From: Planococcus rifietoensis
Lineage (GTDB): Bacteria; Bacillota; Bacilli; Bacillales_A; Planococcaceae
Direction of reading: 5' to 3'
Length of the DNA: 64,000 bases
NCBI RefSeq assembly: GCF_001465795.2
Contig: NZ_CP013659.2
Span: 124,001-188,000, forward strand
A model generated the notes under the pieces. The model was not told the origin of the DNA, did not search any database, and was given only the letters and a program-made list of their open reading frames with translations. Positions within the stretch are counted from its first letter, which is position 1. Each line of letters begins with the position of its first letter. A program made the translations under genes and the position numbers. This document shows positions 50,457 through 58,895 of this stretch, piece by piece.

Positions 50457-50876
50457 TTACTTGATGACCAATACCGGCACTTTGACGCGTTTTGCCACTT
50501 TATGGCTGACGCTGCCGAGCACAAATTCCTGAACAGGATTCAAGCCGCGGCTGCCGATGATGACGATATCGTATGGATGTTCGTTCGCGTGGGAGACGAT
50601 GGCTGGTCCGGGTGCACCGTGGACAATAACGCTTTTCACGCGGACGCCTGCCTGGTGGAAGATATCTTCGAAGGGCGCAAGATAGTCGCGGGCGGCTTCG
50701 GCTATTTGCTCGCTTGTGAGCCCTCGATTGCTTTCCCTTTCGGACTTTCCGTAATCGACGGCACAGATAATGGTCACTTGTGCCTGAGGCGTGCCTTCAA
50801 CGAGTTGAATCGCATGTTGTGCGGCGCGTTTTGAGTGATCAGATCCATCAATGGCGACCAATACGTGTTGGTACAT
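50457..50876 (-). CDS. Universal stress protein (UspA family)
   Basis: Single-domain UspA protein of 139 residues. The nucleotide-binding pattern is complete: VAIDGSDHS near the start and GSRGLNPVQEFVLGSVSHKVAKRVKVPVLVI, i.e. G-2x-G-9x-G-(S/T), at the end, which suggests ATP binding. The ATG at 50876 follows CAGGAGAG; the upstream 28-residue extension lacks a ribosome site. It is divergent from cadCA and likely leads a short operon with the P1 peptidase gene. Function is a general stress role. Confidence 0.92.
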   Translation of the reverse strand: MYQHVLVAIDGSDHSKRAAQHAIQLVEGTPQAQVTIICAVDYGKSERESNRGLTSEQIAEAARDYLAPFEDIFHQAGVRVKSVIVHGAPGPAIVSHANEHPYDIVIIGSRGLNPVQEFVLGSVSHKVAKRVKVPVLVIK

Positions 50877-50960
50877 AATTCGTCTCTCCTGTTCTATGGT
50901 GTCGTTGTTTTCATTAGTATAGCATTTCCTGAATTGCGAGCGGGTGGCTGCATTTTTCAT

Positions 50961-50976
50961 TCAAATGAGCATTTGA
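50961..50976. promoter_or_regulatory. CadC operator 1 (TCAAAT-GAGC-ATTTGA)
   Basis: A perfect inverted repeat overlapping the -35 of the cadCA promoter. Its TCAAA/TTTGA arms resemble cad operators of staphylococcal plasmids. Confidence 0.78.
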
Positions 50977-51001
50977 CTGTTAGGCTGGATAGCCTTATAC
51001 T
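50973..51001 (+). promoter_or_regulatory. Sigma-A promoter of cadCA
   Basis: TTGACT, 17 bp, TATACT, near consensus. It is flanked by two TCAAA/TTTGA dyads. Confidence 0.8.
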
Positions 51002-51009
51002 GAAATCAA

Positions 51010-51025
51010 TCAAATGAAGGTTTGA
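51010..51025. promoter_or_regulatory. CadC operator 2 (TCAAAT-GAAG-GTTTGA)
   Basis: A second dyad with one arm mismatch at the inferred transcription start. Two sites could give tighter repression. Confidence 0.65.
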
Positions 51026-51043
51026 ATGAAGGGTGTGAACAGG

Positions 51044-51415
51044 ATGAAAGAGACGTGCGAAATTACAAAAGTCCATCCCGAAGCGGTCGATCGGGTGCAG
51101 CAGCATATGGTGGAACTCGATGGCGTTGCGGCTTTGTTCAAAGCGCTGGCGGACGAAACGCGCTTGAAGATCGCCTATGCGCTGACGATTGAGCCCGAAA
51201 TGTGCGTCTGCGACATCGCTGCGGTGATCGGTTCATCGACAGCGACAGCCTCCCACCATCTGCGGTATTTGCGCGAGCGGGATTTGGCGAAATCCGAACG
51301 CAAAGGCAAGCAGATTTATTATTCCTTGTCGGATGACCATGTGCGCCAGCTTGTGACCATCGCGAATGAACATGCGAAAGAAGGTGTTTCAGTTGAGCAA
51401 AACTTATCGTCTTGA
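51044..51415 (+). CDS. cadC: Cadmium-responsive repressor CadC
   Basis: ArsR/SmtB-family repressor of 123 residues. The N-terminal Cys in METCEI-type KETCEI and the paired Cys in EMCVCDIAAVIG form the Cd/Pb/Bi site of CadC. The recognition helix is STATASHHLRYLRE. The ATG at 51044 follows AAGGGTG; an ATG 18 nt upstream is less well placed. Its last 23 nt overlap the probable start of cadA. The two dyads at its promoter are its expected operators. Confidence 0.93.
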   Translation: MKETCEITKVHPEAVDRVQQHMVELDGVAALFKALADETRLKIAYALTIEPEMCVCDIAAVIGSSTATASHHLRYLRERDLAKSERKGKQIYYSLSDDHVRQLVTIANEHAKEGVSVEQNLSS

Positions 51416-53462
51416 AAACCTATCGTGTACAAGCTGTGCGGCGAAATTCGAACAGAATATCCGCAATTTGCCGGAAGCGAAACACGTTGAACTGAACTTC
51501 GGTGCTTCCAAACTGCGTGTCGATGGCAATGTATCGATCGAAGAATTGGAAAAAGCGGGCGCCTTCGACCATATTCGCGTCTATCCGGAAAAACAACGCG
51601 TGGCCCACGTGCCATTTTACAAACGGCGCCAGACAATCGAAACGGCCATTTCGTTCATCTTTCTCATCGCCGGCATCATCGCTTCATTTCAGCTTGGGGA
51701 GACGCATCCATGGTCAATCGGCTTGTTCGGCGCATCGATGTTGATCGGCGGCTATCGAATGTTTTCCACAGGAGTGAAAAACCTCAGCCACCTGGAGTTC
51801 GATATGAAAACATTGATGACCATCGCGATCATCGGCGCGGTCATTATTGGCGAGTGGCGGGAAGGAGCAGTTGTCGTATTCTTGTTCGCCATCAGTGAAG
51901 CGCTGGAATCGTTCTCGATGAACAAAGCCCGCCAATCGATTCGCTCGCTTATGGACTTGGCACCGTCACGGGCATTGATTCAGCGCGACGGCGAATTGAT
52001 CGAATTGGAAACGGAAGACATCCGCATCGGCGACGTATTGATCGTCAAGCCGGGGCAAAAAATCGCGATGGATGGCACGGTGCTGCGCGGTGAATCAGCT
52101 GTCAACCAGGCAGCGATCACCGGCGAATCGATTCCTGCGACCAAACAGCCGGGGGATGAAGTGTTTGCCGGAACGATGAATGAAGAAGGCGCATTGGAAG
52201 TAACCGTCACCAAACGTGTGGAAGATACGACCATCGCGAAAATCATTCATTTGGTGGAAGAAGCGCAGGCGGAAAAAGCCCCTTCACAGCAATTTGTCGA
52301 CCGCTTCGCGAAATACTACACGCCGGCAATTATTGCTGTCGCCTTTCTAGTCGCGCTCGTTCCGGGATTTGTCACGGGAAATTGGGAGTTGTGGGTGTAT
52401 CAAGGATTGGCTGTGCTCGTCGTGGGATGCCCATGTGCGCTCGTCGTATCGACGCCTGTCGCGATTGTTACGGCGATCGGCAATGCGGCAAGACAGGGCG
52501 TGCTCATCAAAGGCGGCATCCATTTGGAAGAAACAGGACGCCTACAGGCTGTCGCGTTCGACAAAACCGGCACCTTGACAAAAGGCTATCCAGAAATGAC
52601 CGATGTGTTGCCGGAAGAAGGCTATACAGCTGAAGAAGTGGTCAAGCTTGCGGCGTCAGTCGAAGCCTTGTCACAGCATCCGCTCGCCCGTGCCATCACC
52701 AAACAAGCACCTGAACTGTACCCATCCGAACGATTCCAATCCTTGACCGGTAAAGGCGTGTACGCAGAAATCGGCGGTACGCGCATCCGTGTCGGCAGCT
52801 TGAAATGGGCAGAAGAGCACGGATTCCATGCACCGGCCGCGGCTTATCGCCTGCAGGAAAGCGGAAAATCTGCGATGGCGGTATTTTCCAGCAAGCATCT
52901 GTTTGGGGTGATTGGCGTTGCAGATGCCATTCGGGAAGAAAGCCCGGCCATCATTGAGCGCTTGAAGGAAATCGGCATTGGCCACACCATCATGCTGACA
53001 GGGGATCACCCTGCAACAGCAAAAGCGATTGCTGCGGAAATCGGCGTGACGGATATTCGCGCCGGCTTGATGCCTGAAGATAAATTAGCGGCTGTTAAAG
53101 AACTGCAGGCGAAGTATGGCCGCGTGGCAATGGTCGGCGACGGCATCAACGACGCGCCGGCGCTTGCGGCGTCCGATATCGGCATTGCCATGGGCGGAGC
53201 TGGAACGGACGCAGCGCTGGAGACAGCCGATATCGCCTTGATGGCGGATGATTTGGAGAAACTTCCATATACTATTCGACTAAGCAGAAAAACTTTGCGT
53301 ATAATAAAGGAAAATATCATCTTTGCACTGGCACTGAAAATCTTGGCGCTGCTATTGATCATTCCGGGCTGGCTCACGTTATGGATCGCGATCTTTGCGG
53401 ATATGGGGGCTACGCTATTGGTCATCTTGAATGCATTGCGCTTGGTGAAAGTCCAGAAGTAA
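51393..53462 (+). CDS. cadA: Cadmium/zinc/lead-exporting P1B-type ATPase CadA
   Basis: Heavy-metal ATPase of about 689 residues with eight membrane helices. One N-terminal HMA domain has CTSC (ENLSCTSCAAKF). The ion site CPC lies in VGCPCALVVSTP, the phosphorylation motif is DKTGTLTK, the TGE motif is AITGESIPA, the HP motif is SQHPLARA, and GDGINDAPAL ends the ATP domain. The most likely start is TTG 51393 after AGAAGGTG, overlapping cadC by 23 nt. The pattern is the Zn/Cd/Pb subgroup. It follows cadC and is induced by the same metals. Confidence 0.94.
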   Translation: MSKTYRLENLSCTSCAAKFEQNIRNLPEAKHVELNFGASKLRVDGNVSIEELEKAGAFDHIRVYPEKQRVAHVPFYKRRQTIETAISFIFLIAGIIASFQLGETHPWSIGLFGASMLIGGYRMFSTGVKNLSHLEFDMKTLMTIAIIGAVIIGEWREGAVVVFLFAISEALESFSMNKARQSIRSLMDLAPSRALIQRDGELIELETEDIRIGDVLIVKPGQKIAMDGTVLRGESAVNQAAITGESIPATKQPGDEVFAGTMNEEGALEVTVTKRVEDTTIAKIIHLVEEAQAEKAPSQQFVDRFAKYYTPAIIAVAFLVALVPGFVTGNWELWVYQGLAVLVVGCPCALVVSTPVAIVTAIGNAARQGVLIKGGIHLEETGRLQAVAFDKTGTLTKGYPEMTDVLPEEGYTAEEVVKLAASVEALSQHPLARAITKQAPELYPSERFQSLTGKGVYAEIGGTRIRVGSLKWAEEHGFHAPAAAYRLQESGKSAMAVFSSKHLFGVIGVADAIREESPAIIERLKEIGIGHTIMLTGDHPATAKAIAAEIGVTDIRAGLMPEDKLAAVKELQAKYGRVAMVGDGINDAPALAASDIGIAMGGAGTDAALETADIALMADDLEKLPYTIRLSRKTLRIIKENIIFALALKILALLLIIPGWLTLWIAIFADMGATLLVILNALRLVKVQK

Positions 53463-53483
53463 GAGGCGTTTGGAGGTTGCGAT

Positions 53484-54602
53484 TTGAAGTTAACAGAATG
53501 GACCATGGAAGAGCACGAGAAATTGATCGAGTTTATGACGACCAACTCATGGCCTTATCATGGCCACGAACACCCGGTGCGCGCCTTGATCGAAAAGACG
53601 ATCGTAGAAGGCGGTTATAAATCGGATCAGGTCAAGACCTTTTGGATTGAAAATGATGAAGGCGAACAAGTGGGCTTGGTGAAAATCTTCGACCTGCAGG
53701 ATGAGATTCCGTTATTCGACTTGCGGATTGCCGATTCCTACCGCGGGCAAGGCTATGGCCCGAAAGCGCTGCGCATGATCGCTGATTTCGTCTTTTCCTT
53801 GCCGGAGAAGAAAATCCGCCTGGAAGGCCATACGCGCCACGATAATTTTGCGATGCGTAAAGCGTTTGAACGAACCGGTTTCGTGAAGGAAGCGCATTTG
53901 CGCCAAGCATGGTTCTCGCCGAAACAAAACCGTTATCATGATGCGGTAACTTACGGCATGACCCGTGAAGACTGGGAAGCGGGTGTGACGACGCCTGTGA
54001 TGTGGGATGACGCGGTCAAAGCGCCGGCAGAACCCCCTTTCAATCCGTTGTTGCTGGAGTTTCCGGAAACATTCGAATCAGAACGTTTAATGATCCGAGC
54101 ACCGAAAAGAGAAGATGCTGTGCTTAGTTTTGAAGCGGTGCGCCACTCACTAGAAGCATTGCGCCCGTGGATGCCTTTTGCGCAACACGAGCCGAATCTC
54201 GCGGAAATGACGGCGAATTTGATTCAAGCAGAATCGGATTTTATGTTGCGCAAAGACCTGAGGCTGCATTTCTTCGATAAGAACAGCGGGCAGTTTATCG
54301 GTTCGAGCGGATTGCACCGCATCGACTGGGAAGTGCGCAAATTCGAAATCGGTTATTGGGTGGATAGCCGTTTTGAAGGAAAAGGCTATGTAACGGAAGC
54401 GGTAGAGCGCATCACGCGTTTTGCGTTCGAAGAGCTGCAAGCGAACCGTGTCGAAATTCGCTGTGACCCGGACAATGTCCGGAGCCGTGCAGTAGCGGAG
54501 CGTCTTGGCTTTGAACTCGAAGGCATCATGCGCAAGGATAGCCTGTCGAGGCATGACGGCAAGATCCGCGATACATGCGTCTATGCGAAAGTGAGAGCAT
54601 GA
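53484..54602 (+). CDS. Tandem two-domain GNAT acetyltransferase (372 aa)
   Basis: Fusion of two full GNAT domains. Domain 1 (about 1-170) has the acetyl-CoA loop DSYRGQGYGPKALRMI. Domain 2 (about 190-372) is RimJ/RimL-like with FESERLMIRAP at its start, the loop SRFEGKGYVTEAVERI and NVRSRAVAERLGFELEG. A variable linker joins them. It starts at TTG 53484 with TTGGAGG upstream, 21 bp after cadA, and may be read from the cad promoter. Targets could be ribosomal protein N-termini or small amines. Confidence 0.85.
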   Translation: MKLTEWTMEEHEKLIEFMTTNSWPYHGHEHPVRALIEKTIVEGGYKSDQVKTFWIENDEGEQVGLVKIFDLQDEIPLFDLRIADSYRGQGYGPKALRMIADFVFSLPEKKIRLEGHTRHDNFAMRKAFERTGFVKEAHLRQAWFSPKQNRYHDAVTYGMTREDWEAGVTTPVMWDDAVKAPAEPPFNPLLLEFPETFESERLMIRAPKREDAVLSFEAVRHSLEALRPWMPFAQHEPNLAEMTANLIQAESDFMLRKDLRLHFFDKNSGQFIGSSGLHRIDWEVRKFEIGYWVDSRFEGKGYVTEAVERITRFAFEELQANRVEIRCDPDNVRSRAVAERLGFELEGIMRKDSLSRHDGKIRDTCVYAKVRA

Positions 54603-54604
54603 AA

Positions 54605-54646
54605 AAACCCCGGGAAGGCAGATTGCTCTGCTTTCCCGGGGTTTTT
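54605..54646. terminator. Bidirectional terminator
   Basis: A long stem (AAACCCCGGGAA-GCAG type, one G-T) with loop ATTGCT is flanked by A- and T-runs. It serves the acetyltransferase gene and the convergent small gene. Confidence 0.9.
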
Positions 54647-54662
54647 AGGGTCCGGTGTTTAT

Positions 54663-54818
54663 CTAAACACCTTTCCTGCCTGTCACTAAGTTAACGATCA
54701 AGACGATTGCCGCGATGATCAAAAGAATGTGAATAAGTCCGCCTGCTACGTCTAATAAGAATCCGATCACCCATACCGCAAGAATTACTACCAAAATAAT
54801 CCAAAGAATACGTCCCAT
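54663..54818 (-). CDS. Lmo0937-family small membrane protein (51 aa)
   Basis: A 51-residue protein that is almost entirely two membrane helices (GRILWIILVVILAVWVIGFL and GGLIHILLIIAAIVLIVNL in separate segments) with a short basic tail. It fits the Lmo0937 family of Bacillales and Listeria. The ATG at 54818 follows GGTGGAG. A strong sigma-B-type promoter lies 51-76 bp upstream, which supports a role in general stress. The molecular function is unknown. Confidence 0.85.
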   Translation of the reverse strand: MGRILWIILVVILAVWVIGFLLDVAGGLIHILLIIAAIVLIVNLVTGRKGV

Positions 54819-54868
54819 GTTCTCCACCTGCCTTTCAGTTTCATCTATCTTTTGTGTTATATCTATCA

Positions 54869-54894
54869 TTACCCTGAGCGAAATTCCGCTAAAC
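54869..54894 (-). promoter_or_regulatory. Sigma-B promoter of the Lmo0937-family gene
   Basis: On the minus strand: GTTTAG, 14 bp, GGGTAA. This is close to the sigma-B consensus GTTTAA-N13-15-GGGTAT. Confidence 0.75.
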
Positions 54895-55046
54895 CTTTCA
54901 CCATTCGTTCAATGCCGTTTTTAAGAAAGTTGGAAAATTGCCTTTATTCGGCGCTTTGGAAAGCATGCAGCAAGCGCCTGTGCTCAGTTGTTCACACGGC
55001 AGCAGTATAGTAAACTGAACATAGCGACGCGAGGGAGGAACGGAAT

Positions 55047-55469
55047 TTGCCTACTCCAAGTATGGAAGACCATATTGAAATCATTTATTCATTGATAGAG
55101 CAAAAAGGATACGCGCGCGTCTCGGATATTGCCGAGGCGCTATCGGTGCTGCCGTCATCCGTAACGAAGATGGTGCAGAAACTCGATAAGGACGGCTACT
55201 TGATTTATGAACGCTACCGGGGGCTGATGCTGACGCCTAAGGGGCAGAAACTCGGCAAGCGCTTGTTGCAGCGCCATGACCTGCTTGAGCAATTTTTGCG
55301 GCTGATCGGCGTTGATGAAGATAAGATCTACGGCGATGTAGAAGGAATCGAGCATCATTTGAGCTGGAATTCCATCGACCGCATCGCTGATCTGGTCCAG
55401 TTGCTTGAAGAAGATAAAGGTGTAGCGGAAAAATTGAAGAAGTTGAGCAATGAGCAAAAAAACAGCTAA
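55047..55469 (+). CDS. mntR: Manganese-responsive regulator MntR (DtxR family)
   Basis: Metalloregulator of 140 residues that represses manganese importers (and may activate exporters) when Mn2+ is high. The winged helix starts at [14 protein letters not shown]; MntR metal ligands are expected at the conserved Asp and Glu/His residues, including EDH near the start and [15 protein letters not shown] in the dimerisation helix. Length is as in B. subtilis. It starts at TTG 55047 after GGGAGGAA. cvfB follows 23 bp later with no terminator between. Confidence 0.94.
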   Translation: MPTPSMEDHIEIIYSLIEQKGYARVSDIAEALSVLPSSVTKMVQKLDKDGYLIYERYRGLMLTPKGQKLGKRLLQRHDLLEQFLRLIGVDEDKIYGDVEGIEHHLSWNSIDRIADLVQLLEEDKGVAEKLKKLSNEQKNS

Positions 55470-55492
55470 CCCAAATAGAGGAGGTATGCAGC

Positions 55493-56353
55493 ATGGCTTT
55501 GCATCCAGGATTGAAAGCATTATTGCACATTAAAGACCGTTCCACGTCCCAGTGGATCTTAACAGATGGTTCAGGGGATGAAGTGACGATGAACGCATCG
55601 GAAATTGAAGAAGGGCAAGAGGTCGGTGAGGAGATTGAAGTCTTCTTGTACCGCAATCGCCAAGGCGGCATTTCCGCCACGCCGATGATCCCGCATATTT
55701 TGCCGAGTGAATACGGCTGGGCGAAAGTATTGAAAATTTCCCCGCGCGAAGGCGCAGTCGTCGATATCGGCACGACACGAGAAGTTTACGTCCTGCCGGC
55801 TGATCTGCCGCCGGTGCAGGAATTATGGCCAGCTCAAGGCGACCATATTTTCATGACGCTTCGGACAGACCGCTACGGCGATCTTTACGGACGCCTGGCG
55901 ACGGAAGAAAAGGTGCTGGAACTTTGCGAACGTGCGCCTGCTGAAGTCTACAATAAAGATTTGAAAGCACGTGCTTACCGCCTGTTGCCAGTCGGTTCAT
56001 TCATGCTGTCGGTGCCAGAAAACTACCGTGTCTTCGTCCATGAATCAGAGCGCGAAGCAGAACCGCGTCTCGGCGAAGAAAAAACGGTGCGCGTCATCGA
56101 CGTCAAAGACGATGGCACGCTCAACGGGTCTCTTTTGCCGCGCAAACAGGAACGCCTGTCGGATGATTCAGAAGAAATCCTGCGTTATTTGGAAAATGCA
56201 GGTGGCCAAATGCCATTTACAGATAAATCGTCGCCCGATGAAATCATGGAAATGTTCGGCATGAGCAAAGCGGCATTCAAGCGTGCGCTCGGCAGGCTTT
56301 ATAAAGAACGCCGCATCGTGCAAGAAGACGGCTGGACAAAATTGCTCGGTTAA
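55493..56353 (+). CDS. cvfB: S1-domain RNA-binding protein CvfB (YitL-like)
   Basis: Protein of 286 residues with tandem S1-like OB domains (about 1-60, 65-140 and 150-210) and a C-terminal winged helix (about 230-286, SPDEIMEMFGMSKAAFKRALGRLY). This is the CvfB/YitL architecture, a conserved virulence factor B type RNA-binding protein. AGAGGAGG lies upstream of the ATG. It is probably in one transcript with mntR. The RNA target is not known. Confidence 0.92.
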   Translation: MALHPGLKALLHIKDRSTSQWILTDGSGDEVTMNASEIEEGQEVGEEIEVFLYRNRQGGISATPMIPHILPSEYGWAKVLKISPREGAVVDIGTTREVYVLPADLPPVQELWPAQGDHIFMTLRTDRYGDLYGRLATEEKVLELCERAPAEVYNKDLKARAYRLLPVGSFMLSVPENYRVFVHESEREAEPRLGEEKTVRVIDVKDDGTLNGSLLPRKQERLSDDSEEILRYLENAGGQMPFTDKSSPDEIMEMFGMSKAAFKRALGRLYKERRIVQEDGWTKLLG

Positions 56354-56407
56354 GGAACCTTTCTGCCTCAAATGCGTACTAATATTTGAAGAAAGGGGCA
56401 AAAAAAG

Positions 56408-57295
56408 ATGAAAAAAACAATGACACTTGCCGCATTGGCGCTTGCTTTCGTGTTGGCTTTTGCCGGCGCAGCATCCGCGAATGTCGGGATAAATGAGAAA
56501 TTCGGCTTGCCGATCGTCGTCTACGGAGGCGATTTGTCCGCAGATGAAAAGGCGCAAGTCGCTGAAAGCCTGGACGTTGCAGGAGAAGCGGAAGTAGAAG
56601 AAATTGAAGTAACCGGGGAGGACCTCGTCACTTACATTACAGATGGGGACGCGCGTGCACGCATGTATTCCTCTGCCAAAATCACCCGCACCGAAGAAGG
56701 TGAAGGGCTGGTCATTGAAATCGCCACGCCGGACAATATCACCCAAGTGACGACTGATATGTATGCCAACGCCATGCTGACGGCAGGCATTGAAAATGCG
56801 ACCGTTGAAGTGGCTGCGCCGAAAGCGGTAACGGGGCATTCTGCACTTGTCGGAATCTACAAAGCCTATGAAGTGAATGGGGAACAGCTGGATCCTGAAC
56901 GGACAGATGTCGCCAATGACGAATTGTCCGTTGCGACGGAATTGTCCGAAGGCGGCGTCGAACAGGAAAAAGTGAGCGAATTGTTGACGGAAATCAAAAA
57001 ACAGATCGCTGAACAGAATCCGGCAACGCGCGAGGATGTTGAGCAGATCGTCGAAGAGCAATTGAGCCGCCTCCAGATTGAATTAAGCCCTGAAGATCGC
57101 CAATTGCTGGTCGATTTGATGGACCGAATCCGCCAGCTCGATATCGATTTCTCGAAATGGTCAACTGAATTGGAAGACTTGAGCAACACCATCGGGGATA
57201 AAATCGGCACCGTCGTCAATGACGAAGGGTTCTGGGAAAGCGTCAAACAGTTTTTCCGTGATTTGGCCAATACCGTCCGCGGCTGGTTCAATTAA
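56408..57295 (+). CDS. ypuA: Secreted DUF1002 protein (YpuA-like)
   Basis: Exported protein of 295 residues. A signal peptide (KKTMTLAALALAFVLAFAGA, cleavage probably after ASA near residue 24) is followed by a DUF1002 domain, recognised by YGGDLSADEKAQVAESL and by YSSAKITR-type motifs. The C-terminal part (about 190-280) is helical and acidic. It matches B. subtilis YpuA, of unknown cell-envelope role. AAAGGGG precedes the ATG. It follows cvfB by 54 bp, and its own terminator follows. Confidence 0.9.
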   Translation: MKKTMTLAALALAFVLAFAGAASANVGINEKFGLPIVVYGGDLSADEKAQVAESLDVAGEAEVEEIEVTGEDLVTYITDGDARARMYSSAKITRTEEGEGLVIEIATPDNITQVTTDMYANAMLTAGIENATVEVAAPKAVTGHSALVGIYKAYEVNGEQLDPERTDVANDELSVATELSEGGVEQEKVSELLTEIKKQIAEQNPATREDVEQIVEEQLSRLQIELSPEDRQLLVDLMDRIRQLDIDFSKWSTELEDLSNTIGDKIGTVVNDEGFWESVKQFFRDLANTVRGWFN

Positions 57296-57340
57296 GCCAT
57301 CCAATACAGGTGTAGAAAAAAACGAATAGCAAGCTGTGCT

Positions 57341-57381
57341 GTCCTGGAAAATCATGAAGATGATTCCCGGGACTTTTTTTT
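57341..57381 (+). terminator. Terminator after ypuA
   Basis: A long imperfect stem, GTCCTGG..ATCAT paired with ATGAT..CCGGGAC, loop GAAG, is followed by nine T residues. Confidence 0.88.
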
Positions 57382-57461
57382 GCTTTTCACTCGCCTGGGC
57401 GTGTTAACAGAAACAGCTGTCTTGCAGAAAAACCCTGCTGAATGCTAAACTAAAGATAACA

Positions 57462-57477
57462 ATCTCGAATTCGAGAT
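57462..57477. promoter_or_regulatory. MhqR operator (ATCTCGAATTCGAGAT)
   Basis: A perfect 16-bp palindrome identical in core to the B. subtilis MhqR box TATCTCGAATTCGAGATA. It lies 19 bp before the mhqO start. The -35/-10 candidates TTGCAG and TAAACT (57422-57451, 18-bp spacer) lie just upstream, so binding would block transcription. Confidence 0.88.
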
Positions 57478-57495
57478 AAAGAAAGGGTGCTTTTC

Positions 57496-58464
57496 ATGCA
57501 AGTTGCAGGCATTCATCACGTTTCGGCGATTACAGCCAACGCAGATAAAAACCATGACTTCTTTACGCGCATTCTGGGGATGCGCCTCGTCAAAAAAAGC
57601 GTCAACCAGGATAACCCGTCTTCCTATCATTTGTTTTATGCAGACGCAGTAGGCACACCGGGAACCGATATGACTTATTTTGATATTCCGATGGCGGGCA
57701 GGACCTCCCCCGGCGTCACTTCCATCAGCAGTACAGGCTTCCGCCTCCCATCAAGCGAAGCACTTGATTATTGGTTGGAGCGGTTCCGTGAGTTCGGCGT
57801 CCCGCACGGCGAAAAAACACAGCGCTTTGGCCGGGATACCGTGGAATTTCAGGATTTTGAAGGCTCACGCCTAATGCTTGTCGTCGATGATGGAGAAGGC
57901 ATTCCATTCGGCGAGCCTTGGACAAAAGCGAGCGTTCCGGAAGCGTTCGCGATTCGCGGGCTCGGTCCAGTGAGACTGACGGTACGGAAAGCGGAGCGTA
58001 CAGCCAAAGTGCTGACAGATATTCTCGGGTTTTCAGAAGCCGGTGCTTATGCGCCGGAAGTGGAAGGTCAGCCTGAAATAATCGTTTTCACGACAGGAGA
58101 AGGCGGCCCTGGCGGCGAAATACATTTAGAGGAGCGCTCAGACCTCCCGCCGGAGCGTCCTGGCCGGGGAAGTGTCCATCATGTAGCGTTCCGGGTGAAA
58201 ACTTACGAAGAGTATAATCAGTGGAACGAATATTTGCGTGCCAACGGCTTCCAAACCTCTGGGGAAGTGGATCGCTATTATTTCAAAGCGATTTATTTCA
58301 GGGAGCCGAACGGGATCCTGTTTGAGTTATCGACAGATGAGCCTGGCTTTGCGACTGATGAAAACGCAGACGAACTTGGTGAAGGCTTGGCCTTGCCGCC
58401 ATTCCTTGAGCCGAGACGCAAGGAAATCGAAGACTCTCTCCGCCCCTTGAAGATCAACCGCTAG
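57496..58464 (+). CDS. mhqO: Ring-cleaving dioxygenase MhqO-like (VOC superfamily)
   Basis: Protein of 322 residues with two VOC repeats (about 1-145 and 150-290). The metal ligands should be the His in IHHVSAI near the start, the His in SVHHVAFRV, and the Glu in ILFELSTD. This is the MhqO/YdfO type of hydroquinone or catechol-2,3-dioxygenase, which degrades quinone-derived toxins. The ATG at 57496 follows AAAGGG; a GTG 9 nt upstream is within that site. The perfect MhqR operator just upstream supports the assignment. Confidence 0.92.
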   Translation: MQVAGIHHVSAITANADKNHDFFTRILGMRLVKKSVNQDNPSSYHLFYADAVGTPGTDMTYFDIPMAGRTSPGVTSISSTGFRLPSSEALDYWLERFREFGVPHGEKTQRFGRDTVEFQDFEGSRLMLVVDDGEGIPFGEPWTKASVPEAFAIRGLGPVRLTVRKAERTAKVLTDILGFSEAGAYAPEVEGQPEIIVFTTGEGGPGGEIHLEERSDLPPERPGRGSVHHVAFRVKTYEEYNQWNEYLRANGFQTSGEVDRYYFKAIYFREPNGILFELSTDEPGFATDENADELGEGLALPPFLEPRRKEIEDSLRPLKINR

Positions 58465-58543
58465 CTGGCGGCGAAGCTTTAAGCCGCAGAGGGTGTCGAC
58501 TCGCTTGCACAGATAAAGTGGAACATAAGGAGGAATTGGATCG

Positions 58544-58825
58544 ATGGAATTGAAATTTACAGAACTTGGGCATGATGAATTCGCTTTTCGCGAAACAGAC
58601 GGCGAGACAGTGAAAGCTGAAATCACATGGACACAAATGGCTGATTTGATGGTCATGGAATATACTTATGTCGAAGAAAGCCTGCGCAATCAAGGGCTTG
58701 CCAAGAAACTGGTCGACCATGCAGCAGCTTACGCGCGTGAAAACCAGTTCAAGATGCAGCCGGTTTGTTCATATGTAGCGGAAACGTTCGAGCGTTCTGA
58801 TGAATATAACGATGTCAAAGCCTGA
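58544..58825 (+). CDS. Small GNAT-like acetyltransferase (93 aa, YidJ/CG-type)
   Basis: Minimal acetyltransferase of 93 residues of the type with only the acetyl-CoA binding half. The motif is VEESLRNQGLAKKLVDHAAAYA, followed by PVCSYVAETFERSDEY, in which the Cys-Ser-Tyr region is conserved in the group. The substrate is unknown. AAGGAGG precedes the ATG. It follows mhqO by 79 bp with no terminator between, so it may be in the same transcript. Confidence 0.87.
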   Translation: MELKFTELGHDEFAFRETDGETVKAEITWTQMADLMVMEYTYVEESLRNQGLAKKLVDHAAAYARENQFKMQPVCSYVAETFERSDEYNDVKA

Positions 58826-58851
58826 TCCAGCAAACCGTATATAGCAAGACG

Positions 58852-58895
58852 CAAAAAAAGCAATCCGTCTCCTCTTTGGGATGGATTGCTTTTCT
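58852..58895. terminator. Bidirectional terminator
   Basis: AAAAGCAATCC / GGATTGCTTTT with internal pairing (CTCC/GGGA) is flanked by A- and T-runs. It ends the acetyltransferase gene and the convergent small peptide transcript. Confidence 0.88.

Noticed and set aside
50250..50834. 194-codon plus-strand frame
   Set aside because: It is opposite the usp gene and the start of the P1 peptidase gene, both with clear family motifs.
54950..54978. Inverted repeat GGCGCTT/AAGCGCC upstream of mntR as an operator
   Set aside because: The arms are 15 bp apart and do not fit a DtxR-family site. No promoter could be placed relative to it.
56168..57061. 297-codon open frame on the minus strand
   Set aside because: It spans the end of cvfB and most of ypuA, both well supported on the plus strand. 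It is a high-GC3 shadow.
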